DNA of 64,000 nucleotides from Deltaproteobacteria bacterium (GTDB lineage Bacteria; Desulfobacterota_D; UBA1144; Nemesobacterales; UBA2774): positions 1-64,000 of the forward strand of contig JAJCZS010000011.1 of assembly GCA_029262275.1 (NCBI GenBank), given 5' to 3'. The translations under genes and the position numbers were made by a program. The notes under the pieces were generated by a model, which made no database searches, was not told the DNA's origin, and saw nothing but the letters and a program-made list of their open reading frames with translations. Positions 52,915 through 61,997 of this stretch are shown here, piece after piece (the stretch's first letter is position 1; each line of letters opens with the position of its first letter).

Positions 52915-54120
52915 ATGCCGGTATATAAGTACAAAGCCATAGATGAGAGCGGAAAAGCGGTTCAGGGTGTTATTGACGCTGATTCCCCTAAAGGTGCAAC
53001 AGAAAAATTAAAACGCCAAGGAGTTTTTCTATCCTCGCTAAATGAGGCAAAGGAAAGCAAAGCAAGAAGTTTTAATCCTTTTAAGGGAATAAAGATTGCA
53101 GAGCTTGCAGTAACAACTAGACAGTTCTCAACTCTTATTTCTGCCGGTCTTCCGCTTGAGGCCTCCTTAAGTGCACTTTCAGAGCAAACCGAAGATGTCA
53201 GACTGGGTCAGGTGCTTGCTGAAGTCAGAGAAAGGGTAAGTGAGGGTAGCTCACTAGCAAGTGCTCTTGGCGAGCATAAAGACGTATTTTCCGATCTTTA
53301 TATTAATATTGTAAGGGCTGGAGAAGCAAGTGGTACTTTAGACATTGTGCTTCTTAGACTGGCAGACTTTTTAGAGACTCAAGCCGCTCTTACCTCCAGA
53401 GTCAGGGGCGCTCTAATTTACCCTATGTTTATGTTTGTTATTGGAGGCGGAGTTCTATTTTTCACTATGACTTTTGTCATTCCTAGAATTGCTAAGATAT
53501 TTGAAGAAAGCCAAAGTTCACTTCCATTAATGACACTTATACTGATTAAGATGAGTGACTTCTTAAACAATTACATACTATTTATTCTATTATTCATTGT
53601 AGCTCTTGTTTTTGCGGCTTACCGTTTTCACACCACAGAGCGGGGTCAAATGTTTTTTGACCGCTTAATGTTAAAAGTACCGGTATTCGGCAAACTTACT
53701 TCCATGGTAGTGATATCCAGATTTACCCGTACATTGGGAACTCTCTTATCAAGCGGTATCCCTCTATTAGATGCCCTTGAAATAGGAGAGGCTGTTATGG
53801 GGAACAAAGTATATGGAAAGACTTTGCAGGAAGTAAGAGTCAATGTAAGAGAAGGTGCTAGTTTGGCACAGCCGCTTAGAGAAAGCGGCGTATTCCCTCC
53901 ACTTGTCACACGTATGATAGCAGTAGGTGAGCAGACTGGTGAAATGGAGGCTATGCTATCTAAAGTTGCCGACATCTATGATCAGCAGGTTGAGACTATG
54001 GTTTCAACTCTGACATCTCTTCTTGAGCCTGTTATGATTGTTCTAATAGGTGCGATTATGGCCTTTATAGTTTTTGCTGTATTACTACCGATATTCAATT
54101 TGACATCAACAGTTGGTTAA
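52915..54120 (+). CDS. gspF: Type II secretion inner-membrane platform protein GspF
   Basis: The 401-residue polytopic protein has an N-terminal YKYKAIDESGKAVQGVIDAD segment and two T2SSF domains (about 65-190 and 268-390). The matching signatures are LAVTTRQFSTLISAGLPLEASL and ISRFTRTLGTLLSSGIPLLDAL. Three transmembrane helices lie at about 168-192, 215-240 and 370-395. It anchors the GspE ATPase. The start seems leaderless. gspG follows after 15 bases with AAGGAGG. Confidence 0.94.
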   Translation: MPVYKYKAIDESGKAVQGVIDADSPKGATEKLKRQGVFLSSLNEAKESKARSFNPFKGIKIAELAVTTRQFSTLISAGLPLEASLSALSEQTEDVRLGQVLAEVRERVSEGSSLASALGEHKDVFSDLYINIVRAGEASGTLDIVLLRLADFLETQAALTSRVRGALIYPMFMFVIGGGVLFFTMTFVIPRIAKIFEESQSSLPLMTLILIKMSDFLNNYILFILLFIVALVFAAYRFHTTERGQMFFDRLMLKVPVFGKLTSMVVISRFTRTLGTLLSSGIPLLDALEIGEAVMGNKVYGKTLQEVRVNVREGASLAQPLRESGVFPPLVTRMIAVGEQTGEMEAMLSKVADIYDQQVETMVSTLTSLLEPVMIVLIGAIMAFIVFAVLLPIFNLTSTVG

Positions 54121-54135
54121 AAGGAGGTATTAAAT

Positions 54136-54564
54136 ATGAGAGCCCAAGGTGGTTTCACATTAATTGAAATTATGGTTGTACTGCTAATCATTGCAGGATT
54201 GGCATATATCGTCGGTACCAATGTAATTGGTCAACTAGATAAATCTAAAGTAGAAAATACAAAGATTCAGATTACCCAGCTAGAATCAGGACTTAAGTTG
54301 TTTAAGGTTGACAACGGCTTCTATCCTGACACCCAGCAAGGATTAGATGCTTTAATAACAAGACCTTCTAGTGGAAGAGAGCCCAGACGTTATGATCCTA
54401 ACGGATATTTAGATGGGGATCAGGTACCGTTTGATCAGTGGGGCAGCGAATTTCTATATATTGGCCCTGATCAGACAGGAAATACGACTTATGAAATAAT
54501 TTCTCCTGGCCCAGATGGGGTACCTCAAAGTGAGGATGATATTTCTAGTCGTAATATAAGGTAA
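54136..54564 (+). CDS. gspG: Type II secretion major pseudopilin GspG
   Basis: The 142-residue major pseudopilin has a short leader with cleavage and N-methylation site QGG|FTLIEIMVVLLII and the essential Glu at +5. The C-terminal domain has the GspG fingerprint: DNGFYPDTQQGLDALITRP, then DPNGYLDGDQVPFDQWGSEFLY and SPGPDGVPQSEDDI, which carries the calcium-binding acidic residues. AAGGAGG is the strongest Shine-Dalgarno of the operon, fitting high expression of the major subunit. The stop shares one base with the gspH ATG. Confidence 0.96.
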   Translation: MRAQGGFTLIEIMVVLLIIAGLAYIVGTNVIGQLDKSKVENTKIQITQLESGLKLFKVDNGFYPDTQQGLDALITRPSSGREPRRYDPNGYLDGDQVPFDQWGSEFLYIGPDQTGNTTYEIISPGPDGVPQSEDDISSRNIR

Positions 54565-55079
54565 TGACAAGAGAAGGAAGAGAAAAAGGATTTACACTTA
54601 TAGAGATGTTAGTTGTAATCCTGATTATAGGGGCATTCTTTTTTGTGGCAGTGCCAAAGTTTCAGGATTTAACTGAGGTGAATCTAAAAAGTGCGTCACG
54701 CAATTTGACCGCAACTATAAAATATTTATACAATGAAGCGGCCTTTAAGAAAAACATATATAGGCTAGTGTTTGATGTGGAAGCAGGGGAGTATTGGGTG
54801 GAGAGTCTTCAGGGAAACGAATATGGGGCCTTTGAAGATTCCAAAAGACACAGGCTTCCAAATGGAATCTATTTTAAGGATGTTGTAACTGAGCGCAGTC
54901 TGGAGAGAAACCCTCTTGAAAATGAAAGAGAATTTATTCTCTTTTTACCAACTGGGTTTGTTGAGCCCGCTGTTATTCATATCCACACTGATGATGAAAG
55001 ATACTACACGCTCGCTACAAAGCCCTACACAGGCGGCACAAAAGTATATGATGAATATGTAGAGCTTCTCAGAAGGTAG
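54564..55079 (+). CDS. gspH: Minor pseudopilin GspH
   Basis: The 171-residue protein has a charged leader and the prepilin motif EKG|FTLIEMLVVILIIG followed by a beta-rich domain (SASRNLTATIKYLYNEAAFKKNIYRLVFDVEAGEY). Size, position after gspG and the mixed alpha-beta body fit GspH. Assignment to H rather than another minor pseudopilin is from gene order. The start overlaps the gspG stop by one base. Confidence 0.85.
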   Translation: MTREGREKGFTLIEMLVVILIIGAFFFVAVPKFQDLTEVNLKSASRNLTATIKYLYNEAAFKKNIYRLVFDVEAGEYWVESLQGNEYGAFEDSKRHRLPNGIYFKDVVTERSLERNPLENEREFILFLPTGFVEPAVIHIHTDDERYYTLATKPYTGGTKVYDEYVELLRR

Positions 55080-55095
55080 GAGGGAGGGGTAATTT

Positions 55096-55482
55096 ATGCA
55101 AGAACAGTTTAATTGTTCAAGACAAAAGGGATTTACTCTTCTTGAGGTAGTAATTGCAGTTGCCATAATGGGAGCTTCACTGGCAATACTTTTAGGGGCA
55201 GTAAACAGAAATTTAGTGCTGGCTTCACAATCAAAAAACCAGTCAATTGCACAATCCCTAGCTCAGCAAAAAATAACAGAGATTGAGCTTGAGGGTTATC
55301 CAGAAGTGGGTCAAGAACAAGGGATATTTGAAGAATTCCCCGGATTTTCTTGGTATGTAAATATACTTCCTTATGATATTGAACAGCTTGGTACAGAGAT
55401 AAGAATAGTAATGGTGGATATTGCATGGGATGAAGGGAACAGGGTGTTTAAAGTTGCAACAGCAATCTCAAACCACAAATGA
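55096..55482 (+). CDS. gspI: Minor pseudopilin GspI
   Basis: The 128-residue protein has prepilin motif [23 protein letters not shown] and a short body with [25 protein letters not shown], the typical GspI helix. [13 protein letters not shown] corresponds to the family FxWxxxV segment. GspI, J and K form the tip complex of the pseudopilus. GGAGGGAGGGG lies before the ATG. The gene overlaps gspJ by more than 50 bases. Confidence 0.9.
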   Translation: MQEQFNCSRQKGFTLLEVVIAVAIMGASLAILLGAVNRNLVLASQSKNQSIAQSLAQQKITEIELEGYPEVGQEQGIFEEFPGFSWYVNILPYDIEQLGTEIRIVMVDIAWDEGNRVFKVATAISNHK

Positions 55483-56119
55483 TGGCTTCACTCTTATTGA
55501 GGTACTTTTAGCCGTTTTCATCGCATCAATAGTGATGGCGGTCCTATACGCCTCCTTTTTCCAGGTACTAAAAGCAAAAGAAAAGGTAGAACAAGAGCTT
55601 GAACTGTACCATGAGGCAAGAGTGATTTTTTCTAAGATGACAAAGGATCTGGCAACAGCTTTTCCAAGAGGGAGGGTGAATTCTGATTCAAACACTGCTG
55701 CATCTGACTTCTTCGTAGGCGCTCAAGAAGGTAAACATAGTGCACTTAAATTCACATCACTATCAAGAACCCCTGCTGTAGATGCAAAAGAATCAGATCA
55801 GACGGAAATAACTTACTTCGTCCAACCTGCCAATGAGGAAGATCCAGAACTATTCGCATTAATTAGAAGAGATGACCCTACTATTGGAACAGATGGGGGA
55901 GGCTCAGAGTATCCAATATCAGAGCGTATTGTAGGATTTACCGTCTCCTATTTAGGAGAAGCATCTCTTGCGACTGAAAATCAGGAACTAACCTTTGAGT
56001 GGGACTCAAATGAATTGTCTACACTTCCAAATGCGGTGAATGTAAATATAGTATTAAGGGGTCCCAGAGGGGAAAACGTAGAGTTCAACACATTTATTTT
56101 GATTCCGGTTGTACAGTAA
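55430..56119 (+). CDS. gspJ: Minor pseudopilin GspJ
   Basis: The protein has about 229 residues and prepilin motif [24 protein letters not shown]. The GspJ-like body has [26 protein letters not shown] and, later, [19 protein letters not shown]. The start is uncertain: ATG 55430, TTG 55421 or a TTG near 55454 would give leaders of about 20, 23 or 12 residues. All lie inside gspI, so translation is coupled. It belongs to the I-J-K tip complex. Confidence 0.87.
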   Translation: MKGTGCLKLQQQSQTTNDGFTLIEVLLAVFIASIVMAVLYASFFQVLKAKEKVEQELELYHEARVIFSKMTKDLATAFPRGRVNSDSNTAASDFFVGAQEGKHSALKFTSLSRTPAVDAKESDQTEITYFVQPANEEDPELFALIRRDDPTIGTDGGGSEYPISERIVGFTVSYLGEASLATENQELTFEWDSNELSTLPNAVNVNIVLRGPRGENVEFNTFILIPVVQ

Positions 56120-56143
56120 TGTAATTACCAAAAGAGTGATTTT

Positions 56144-57253
56144 ATGCAAAGGATAGAACAAACAAAAAGATTAAGAAAACAAGACTCCGAGAAGGGAATT
56201 GTACTGGTAATAGTAATAATCATTGTCGCCATACTTACTATTTTAGTCGCAGATCTGATCTACTTCACACAAATTGATAGAGAAATATCTGGTAATACAA
56301 CTGACGAAGTTAAAGCACGTTATATTGCTAAATCCGGTGTTCACGTAGCAGCCGGGACTCTCAAAGCACAGCCACTTGAAGATTTAGATGAGATAGCATC
56401 AACACTTGCAACAAGCAGTGATTATTCAAGTGGATTTTGGGCCATTAATGTTCCATTCTTTCCAGTTGGCGACGGAACTGTTTCTGTAACAGTTATTGAT
56501 GAGAGAGCTAAAGTTAATCTAAATGCACTAGTCGATGATTCTTCTAACAGGGTAGATCAACAAGTTCTTGTAGAGTTACAAGAACTTTTTAAGTTTTTGG
56601 AAGTAGATGAATCTAAGTCTGAGAGATTCATTGCAAGTTTGACTAACTGGATAGATAAACCTATAGAAGGTGCGCAAAATGATCAAGATTCAAGTGGGGC
56701 TAACGCTGATTTTTATTCTAGCCAAAAAAATGCTTACATTATAAAGAACGGCTCACTAGACACTGTTCAGGAAATACGGTTAATTGATGGAATGGATGAA
56801 GAGTTTTTCAACAAGATTAAGGACTTTGTCACAGTCTATCCTAGAGATAAGAAAATAAATTTTAGTACAGCACCAAAAGTAGTAATTATGGCTGCTGTTA
56901 AAGCATCAACAGTGCCAGCAATAGAAGGACAAGGAAATCCAGATACTGAAGATGTCACTGATGACTCAGCTGAGCAAATAGCTGATGAAATTATTGCTGC
57001 AAGAGAGGAAGAGCCTGTTATTGATCAAAAAAAGGCCAGAGAGATTGCAACTGGCGTGGATTCGACCTCTGCAATAAGCGCGGGGTTAATAGGAGTCCTA
57101 GTAAATTCAGGCTACAGCGATACTTTCTCAGTCAAATCTGTGGGAAGTCTTGGAGAAGCAAATCCAACAAAAAGAATAATAGAAGCTATACTAATGAAAA
57201 CTAATGAAAATAATCAAAACAAGGTAGAAATAATCTCATGGAAAGAGCTCTAG
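56144..57253 (+). CDS. gspK: Minor pseudopilin GspK
   Basis: The 369-residue pseudopilus cap protein has an N-terminal prepilin-like helix (SEKGIVLVIVIIIVAILTILVADLIYF) that lacks Phe and Glu+5, as is common in GspK. Then come DREISGNTTDEVKARYIAKSGVHVAA, VTVIDERAKVNLNALVDD and the inserted SAM-like helical domain (LTNWIDKPIEGAQNDQDSSGAN, DTVQEIRLIDGMDEEFFNKIKDFVTVYP). Its last 16 bases overlap the ATG of the MoxR-family gene. No gspL or gspM follows. Confidence 0.92.
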   Translation: MQRIEQTKRLRKQDSEKGIVLVIVIIIVAILTILVADLIYFTQIDREISGNTTDEVKARYIAKSGVHVAAGTLKAQPLEDLDEIASTLATSSDYSSGFWAINVPFFPVGDGTVSVTVIDERAKVNLNALVDDSSNRVDQQVLVELQELFKFLEVDESKSERFIASLTNWIDKPIEGAQNDQDSSGANADFYSSQKNAYIIKNGSLDTVQEIRLIDGMDEEFFNKIKDFVTVYPRDKKINFSTAPKVVIMAAVKASTVPAIEGQGNPDTEDVTDDSAEQIADEIIAAREEEPVIDQKKAREIATGVDSTSAISAGLIGVLVNSGYSDTFSVKSVGSLGEANPTKRIIEAILMKTNENNQNKVEIISWKEL

Positions 57254-58389
57254 AAAAACTAAACGAAATTCGAGGCGAATTAAAAGCCAGATATTTAGAG
57301 AGAGATGAAGTTATTGACGGAACGTTGATAGCACTTCTAACCAATAATCATATGCTTCTTATTGGTCCTCCTGGAACAGCAAAATCGCAGCTTGTAAGTG
57401 AGGTATGTAATAAAATCCAAGGAGCCAGGTATTTTCAGTGGTTACTTACTAAATTCACAGCCCCAGAAGAGCTTTTTGGAGCTGTAAGCTTAAAAGGTCT
57501 TGAAAACGATGAATATCGCAGAGTAACAATTGGAAAGCTCCCTGAGGCTCATATTGTATTTTTAGATGAGGTTTTTAAAGCAAGTTCTTCTATCTTAAAT
57601 ACGCTTCTTACTGTAATGAATGAGAGAATTTACTATAATGGAACTGAAGTTTCTGACATACCTCTGATCTCTATGTTTGGAGCAAGCAACGAGCTTCCTT
57701 CAGAAGAAGACGAGCTTGAAGCCCTGTATGACAGGTTTTTGTTGAGATATGTAGTAGATTACATCAAAGAGGATTTCAGATTTCTAAAACTACTGCAAGG
57801 AGAAGATAGCAACTCTTCAGAAACAATTATTACTCCTAAGGAGCTTGAGGCCTGCAAATCTCAGGCAATGGGAACAGTGCTTCCTGCTAATATCATGAAA
57901 CTTATTGGACGGATTCGAACGGAACTCAACAAAAAGGGCATTCGTCCTTCTGATAGAAGGTATAAACAGAGTATGTCTGTAATTAAAGCTAAGGCCTATC
58001 TAGACGGAAGAAAGGAAGTTTCGGAGGAAGACCTGCGTTATTTGGAAAATGTGCTGTGGAGAGACCCGGGAGAGAAAGCAGAGATACAATCAGTGATTCA
58101 CCAGGCACTTCACGGATACAAAGATAGACTAAGGGAACTGATCATCCAAGCTAAGGAGCTTGACGGCTATAGCAAGAGAGAGTGGGAAAATGAGGATTTG
58201 AGTATTAAGGCCAACATTGAAGCACAGACTAAACTCAAACAGATTGTATCAAATGTAGATGAACTAATAGAAGAATGTGAGCAAAGGGGTAAACCAACAG
58301 ATGATATAAGCAAAGCAAAAATTGAAATTGAAGAAATCCAGAAGGAAATCTTAGATAGGCTAGTTTCAGGCAGTGAGGAAATGGCTTAA
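57238..58389 (+). CDS. MoxR/RavA-family AAA+ ATPase
   Basis: The 383-residue ATPase has Walker A LLIGPPGTAKSQL (about residue 42), Walker B HIVFLDEVFKASSSILN (about 107) and sensor 1 SMFGASNELPSEEDELEALYDRFLLRYVV. The RavA-like lid RPSDRRYKQSMSVIKAKAYLDGR is also present. The C-terminal 100 residues are helical (coiled-coil-like). MoxR ATPases act as chaperones that mature protein complexes, usually with a VWA-domain partner; no VWA gene follows here. Its ATG is inside gspK, so it is made together with the pseudopilus tip proteins. A role in secretion machine assembly is inference. Confidence 0.88.
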   Translation: MERALEKLNEIRGELKARYLERDEVIDGTLIALLTNNHMLLIGPPGTAKSQLVSEVCNKIQGARYFQWLLTKFTAPEELFGAVSLKGLENDEYRRVTIGKLPEAHIVFLDEVFKASSSILNTLLTVMNERIYYNGTEVSDIPLISMFGASNELPSEEDELEALYDRFLLRYVVDYIKEDFRFLKLLQGEDSNSSETIITPKELEACKSQAMGTVLPANIMKLIGRIRTELNKKGIRPSDRRYKQSMSVIKAKAYLDGRKEVSEEDLRYLENVLWRDPGEKAEIQSVIHQALHGYKDRLRELIIQAKELDGYSKREWENEDLSIKANIEAQTKLKQIVSNVDELIEECEQRGKPTDDISKAKIEIEEIQKEILDRLVSGSEEMA

Positions 58390-58431
58390 ATAGTTTGAAC
58401 GCAACTTAACAAAACCTTATTTAGAAATATA

Positions 58432-59451
58432 TTAACTCCCAATTTTCAAGAGCACTTTTCCATAACTTTTTCGACTTTCTATATAATTATGAGCTTGAGA
58501 AGCCTCCTCAAACGGAAAGACCTTTCCAATTAGGGGTTTAATATCATGTTTTTTAACAAAATCTTTTAAATCACTCAAAATATACTCCATTTGCTTAGGT
58601 TCCTCTTCAAGTAAATAACCCAGATGAGACGACATAACAGCCACCGACTTTTGAGCAAGTCTCCCAACATTAACTCTAGGTATATCTCTCCAGGTTTGAA
58701 TCCAGGAAAGAGGGTTCCACTTATTCAAATCAAGGCTTGCAAACCCAGCCACCACCAATCTCCCAAAAGGGTTTAGGACATCCAGGCTCTTTTTAAATAC
58801 TGATCCCCCTACCATTTCTAATACGACATCTACCCCACCCGTATCACCCACTAGGTCCATAAAACAATTAGGGTCACGGTAGTTATATCCACTCAAAGCG
58901 CCGTAAGATTTGATTAATTCAATTTTTTCTTCACTCCCAGCCATTCCATATACCTTGCAGCCCATACGAGAAGCAATTTGAACCGCCGCGGTTCCTACTC
59001 CTCCTGCGGCAGCGGTAATAAGAACACTATCCTCAGGACTAATTTTTGCCATTTTAACAAGACAAACCCACGCAGTCATATAATTTACTAGAAATGATGC
59101 ACTCTCCTCCATGCTGTAATTATCTAGCACTGGGACGGCGCGGTCCCCAGGAACTACAATTTTCTCAGCATAAGTCCCGCATTTAGTTCCAACCATAACC
59201 TTTTGCCCAACTTTGAGATTACTCACTCCTGATCCAACCTCGTCTATTGTACCGCTAGCTTCCATGCCTAATATATAGGGGCGTTTTAGTGCCCATCCAT
59301 AAAGCCCCTTTCGAGAAAGTATTTCGGCATAGTTTATTCCTGCGTAATCTATCTTAATACGAACCTCTGCTTTCCCTGGTTTAGGTTCTTTAACTTCTAT
59401 TGGTACCAATATCTCAGGACCGCCGGTCTTACTCAGCACAATTGCTTTCAT
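58432..59451 (-). CDS. MDR-family quinone oxidoreductase / zinc-free alcohol dehydrogenase-like protein
   Basis: The 339-residue medium-chain reductase has a GroES-like N-terminal domain (AIVLSKTGGPEILVP, YAGINYAEILSRKG, ILGMEASGTIDEVGSG) and a Rossmann domain (VLITAAAGGVGTAAVQIASRMGCKVYG). The zinc-ligand Cys and His of classical alcohol dehydrogenases are missing, which fits the quinone-reductase/VAT-1 branch. It reduces quinones or enones with NADPH; the substrate is unknown. The gene stands alone. Confidence 0.85.
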   Translation of the reverse strand: MKAIVLSKTGGPEILVPIEVKEPKPGKAEVRIKIDYAGINYAEILSRKGLYGWALKRPYILGMEASGTIDEVGSGVSNLKVGQKVMVGTKCGTYAEKIVVPGDRAVPVLDNYSMEESASFLVNYMTAWVCLVKMAKISPEDSVLITAAAGGVGTAAVQIASRMGCKVYGMAGSEEKIELIKSYGALSGYNYRDPNCFMDLVGDTGGVDVVLEMVGGSVFKKSLDVLNPFGRLVVAGFASLDLNKWNPLSWIQTWRDIPRVNVGRLAQKSVAVMSSHLGYLLEEEPKQMEYILSDLKDFVKKHDIKPLIGKVFPFEEASQAHNYIESRKSYGKVLLKIGS

Positions 59452-59566
59452 ATTAAAATATCACTCTCCTGGATTGAAAATATTACTATTCTAGCTTATT
59501 ATGATTATTCTAGTTAGCAAATAAATTCTTCTAGAAAGAACAAAATTAGTATATAGGTGGTGAATC

Positions 59567-59830
59567 ATGAAACGACTTGTTATAGCAATAGCAGCATTTG
59601 GATTATTCGCATGCGGAAACCCATTTGTCATACAGGAACTTCAGCAACAATCCACTTCTCAGATCACTGATTGCAATGCTGATCATATAGAAGTAATTCA
59701 ACATGTAATTAGAGAAGATGGAAGCGCCACCTGGACGGCTCTTTGCCAAGGCAGAACCTACAGCTGTGAGCGTGCTGGAGAGAATGCTGAAGCTAACTGC
59801 TCGCAGATGGAATCACAAATGCCTGAGTAG
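59567..59830 (+). CDS. Small Cys-containing lipoprotein
   Basis: The 87-residue protein has a lipoprotein signal with lipobox LFAC (Cys at residue 16). The remaining 70 residues hold four further cysteines (DCNADHIEVIQ, ALCQGRTYSC, EANCSQME) that could form two disulphides. I do not recognise a family. An AGGTGG Shine-Dalgarno precedes the ATG. It ends eight bases from the convergent thioesterase. Confidence 0.7.
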   Translation: MKRLVIAIAAFGLFACGNPFVIQELQQQSTSQITDCNADHIEVIQHVIREDGSATWTALCQGRTYSCERAGENAEANCSQMESQMPE

Positions 59831-59837
59831 TATTTAA

Positions 59838-60320
59838 TTAATCATCGGCATCACGAATCCGTCTTTCTTTTGCTCTCTGTTTAATTCTTTCACCGATAGC
59901 CCAAAACTTATTGTCATCATCTGTCACTAGTTTAAGCGTTGGGACTTCTTTGGGGTTACCATCACAGGTAATAGCTACAAAAACTAAATACCCGCGACAG
60001 CTAAAATCCTTTTGACTATCTGCGTGGGCTAATCTGAATAGATCTACTTTAACCACCATAGATGTTCTTGCAGTATGAATCACTTTAGCTTTAAGCTCAA
60101 TCATATCACCAAGCTGAATAGGTTTTTTAAAATCGACAGCGTCCATCGAAGCTGTTACAACATCCTCACCTGCAAACCTCATAGCAGCCATGGCACCAGT
60201 CATATCCATAAGTTCAAGAACTCTACCGCCAAAAATGGTACCAATGTGGTTAGTATGCGGAGGAATAACAAGCTCTGAATTTGTAACCTCTATCGCTTCT
60301 TTTAATTGATCGTTCGGCAA
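59838..60320 (-). CDS. Hotdog-fold acyl-CoA thioesterase (YciA type)
   Basis: The 160-residue enzyme hydrolyses acyl-CoA. The hotdog signature reads HTNHIGTIFGGRVLELMDMTGAMAAMRFAGEDVVTASMDAVDFKKPIQLGD across residues 22-72, with the Asn, Gly-Gly and Asp active-site features of the YciA/BACH group. VHTARTSMVVKVDLFR and RGYLVFVAI follow as the remaining strands. The acyl preference is unknown. Confidence 0.88.
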   Translation of the reverse strand: MPNDQLKEAIEVTNSELVIPPHTNHIGTIFGGRVLELMDMTGAMAAMRFAGEDVVTASMDAVDFKKPIQLGDMIELKAKVIHTARTSMVVKVDLFRLAHADSQKDFSCRGYLVFVAITCDGNPKEVPTLKLVTDDDNKFWAIGERIKQRAKERRIRDADD

Positions 60321-60448
60321 CTAAAAACCTCCCAGGAAATTAATAACAGTTTTATAGATATACTAGACCAATAGGCAACATTTTAAAAGTAAATCAAATC
60401 GATTCATGATGTCTATCGACATTGTTATGTCCTAATCTAGATCATCCA

Positions 60449-61528
60449 TTAGTTAAGTGGAGGAACTCCGTCCTTCCAATCCTCCCAATTCTCTATTATG
60501 TGATTTGCAACTGCTGAGCCTGCGAGATAGACGTTCTCGAATGCTAGGATAGAACCATCAGGCATACCCCCACCGCTTGCGTCCTCTAAGGATTCAAGAG
60601 CAGTTTGTCCAGGATACTGTTGATCAAAATTACTAGGTGATCTAAGAAGCATATAACGATTAAAATCAATTAGTCCCGAATCTTGTAGTCGCTGCAAGGC
60701 GGTTGAAATTGCTGTATCTTCAAATGAAGATGTGTAGTATTGACCTTGACCGTTAGTAAAATTATCTACCCACCAGGTTAGATAACCTGATAGTATTTCT
60801 CCATGGAAGAAGGTGTCCGCCTCAGCAGAGTCTCCAAGCTGAACAGAGGCATTTTCCCTGGCAGCTTCCTCTGGATACATATCCCTAATCTTTTGTACTG
60901 CGTCGGAATTAGCAAGCTCAACTTCACTACTAATCTCGGCTGCCCATAGTCTTAAATCATTGTTTAGTTCAAATATTTCCGATCCAGTATTAAAGGCATC
61001 CATACAAAACTGAGGAATTGTGCATCCCAGTCTAAAGAAAGGAAATTCTATAGAGTCAGGAAGCTCTCTAGGGTCAATCTCAGAAGCCAAACCCGAATCT
61101 ACAACCCATCTAACCCAAATTGCAGATCCTATGGTGGTTACCTCTGGTCTGCCGCCTGAAATAGCGGCAATCATAATGTAAGCTCTGCTCAAATCAAAAT
61201 TTTTATTTAATCCAAGAGCCATAATCGAAGATGCGGCATTGGACTTGCCTGATCCAGTAATGATAAACAGGTGGTCCTGATTATCATTAGTAAAAACTGG
61301 AGCATAACCTCCTGGCAGAGGAATCTCATTATCTAGCCCACCCGCAGTGTACCACCAAAAAGCTTCTCCAGTGTTTGGTTGATCAATAGCCTCTATATCC
61401 TGAAAAGTTACTATTGTTACTACTTTAATTTTAAGTGGGCTGTTATCTGCTATCGAGTTATTCCTCTCACACGACAGATTCATAAGTGCCATAAAGATTA
61501 CCACTGCAATTAAAGATAATAATCTCAT
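60449..61528 (-). CDS. NUP-family (purine nucleoside permease/phosphorylase-like) lipoprotein
   Basis: The 359-residue exported protein has a signal peptide with lipobox LSC (NLSCERNN). It follows the NUP family: LKIKVVTIVTFQDIEA, LFIITGSGKSNAASSIMALGL, AAISGGRPEVTTIGSAIWVRWVVDS, FNTGSEIFELNNDLRLWA and DTAISTALQRLQDSGLIDFNRYMLLRSPSNFD. The fold resembles nucleoside phosphorylases. Fungal members act in nucleoside uptake; bacterial exported members are uncharacterised. A lipid-anchored form suggests nucleoside capture or cleavage in the envelope. Confidence 0.82.
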   Translation of the reverse strand: MRLLSLIAVVIFMALMNLSCERNNSIADNSPLKIKVVTIVTFQDIEAIDQPNTGEAFWWYTAGGLDNEIPLPGGYAPVFTNDNQDHLFIITGSGKSNAASSIMALGLNKNFDLSRAYIMIAAISGGRPEVTTIGSAIWVRWVVDSGLASEIDPRELPDSIEFPFFRLGCTIPQFCMDAFNTGSEIFELNNDLRLWAAEISSEVELANSDAVQKIRDMYPEEAARENASVQLGDSAEADTFFHGEILSGYLTWWVDNFTNGQGQYYTSSFEDTAISTALQRLQDSGLIDFNRYMLLRSPSNFDQQYPGQTALESLEDASGGGMPDGSILAFENVYLAGSAVANHIIENWEDWKDGVPPLN

Positions 61529-61636
61529 TTATACCCTCCACTATTGTGTAGCATAAAAATCCAAGGAAATTTGTAACTGTTAATTTTCTCTGAATATTTA
61601 TTAATAAATATCTCGTGAAATCGGAGTAAAAACAAC

Positions 61637-61855
61637 ATGTCTGATGATTTAGCAAAAGTATTAGAGCTTATACAAATAGGTTTCAGCGTATCTATCGACG
61701 CCACCGAGCATGAAGATAATATTGAAGAGATATTAGAAACAGCTAGGATGTTCAATACAACTTTGGTACTTAGAAATATGCCAGACTCGTTGTTAGAGCA
61801 AAAATCTCTCAAGAAGCTTAAAACCCACTCTAATAAAATTATTATTGAAACGTAA
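61637..61855 (+). CDS. Small hypothetical protein
   Basis: I do not recognise this 72-residue soluble protein. It has an alternating helix-strand pattern (AKVLELIQIGFSVSIDATE, DNIEEILETARMFNTTLVLRNM, SLKKLKTHSNKIIIET) that looks like a small alpha/beta domain. The residue spacing recalls half of a double-glycine or STAS-like fold, but no motif decides it. A GGAG lies upstream of the ATG. It is a lone gene, divergent from the NUP-family gene. Confidence 0.6.
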   Translation: MSDDLAKVLELIQIGFSVSIDATEHEDNIEEILETARMFNTTLVLRNMPDSLLEQKSLKKLKTHSNKIIIET

Positions 61856-61931
61856 TTAGACAGAAAGTATATCGCAGTAATAAAACTGCCCATCCCTTAT
61901 AACTATCTCCCCTAGTTTGCTTTCCGACGAT

Positions 61932-61973
61932 TTGACAAATTACCTGCAATCGAATAATATTCGAATAATATTC
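61932..61973 (+). promoter_or_regulatory. Promoter with tandem palindromic TetR operator
   Basis: TTGACA at 61932-61937 and TAATAT at 61955-61960 are 17 bases apart. GAATAATATTC, an inverted repeat with 5-bp arms around one base, occurs twice directly end to end at 61952-61962 and 61963-61973, covering the -10 box and the expected start site. It lies 24 bases before the TetR-family gene, so autorepression is strongly suggested. Confidence 0.7.
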
Positions 61974-61997
61974 ATTTACTCTGGTTAAGGAAGGGCA

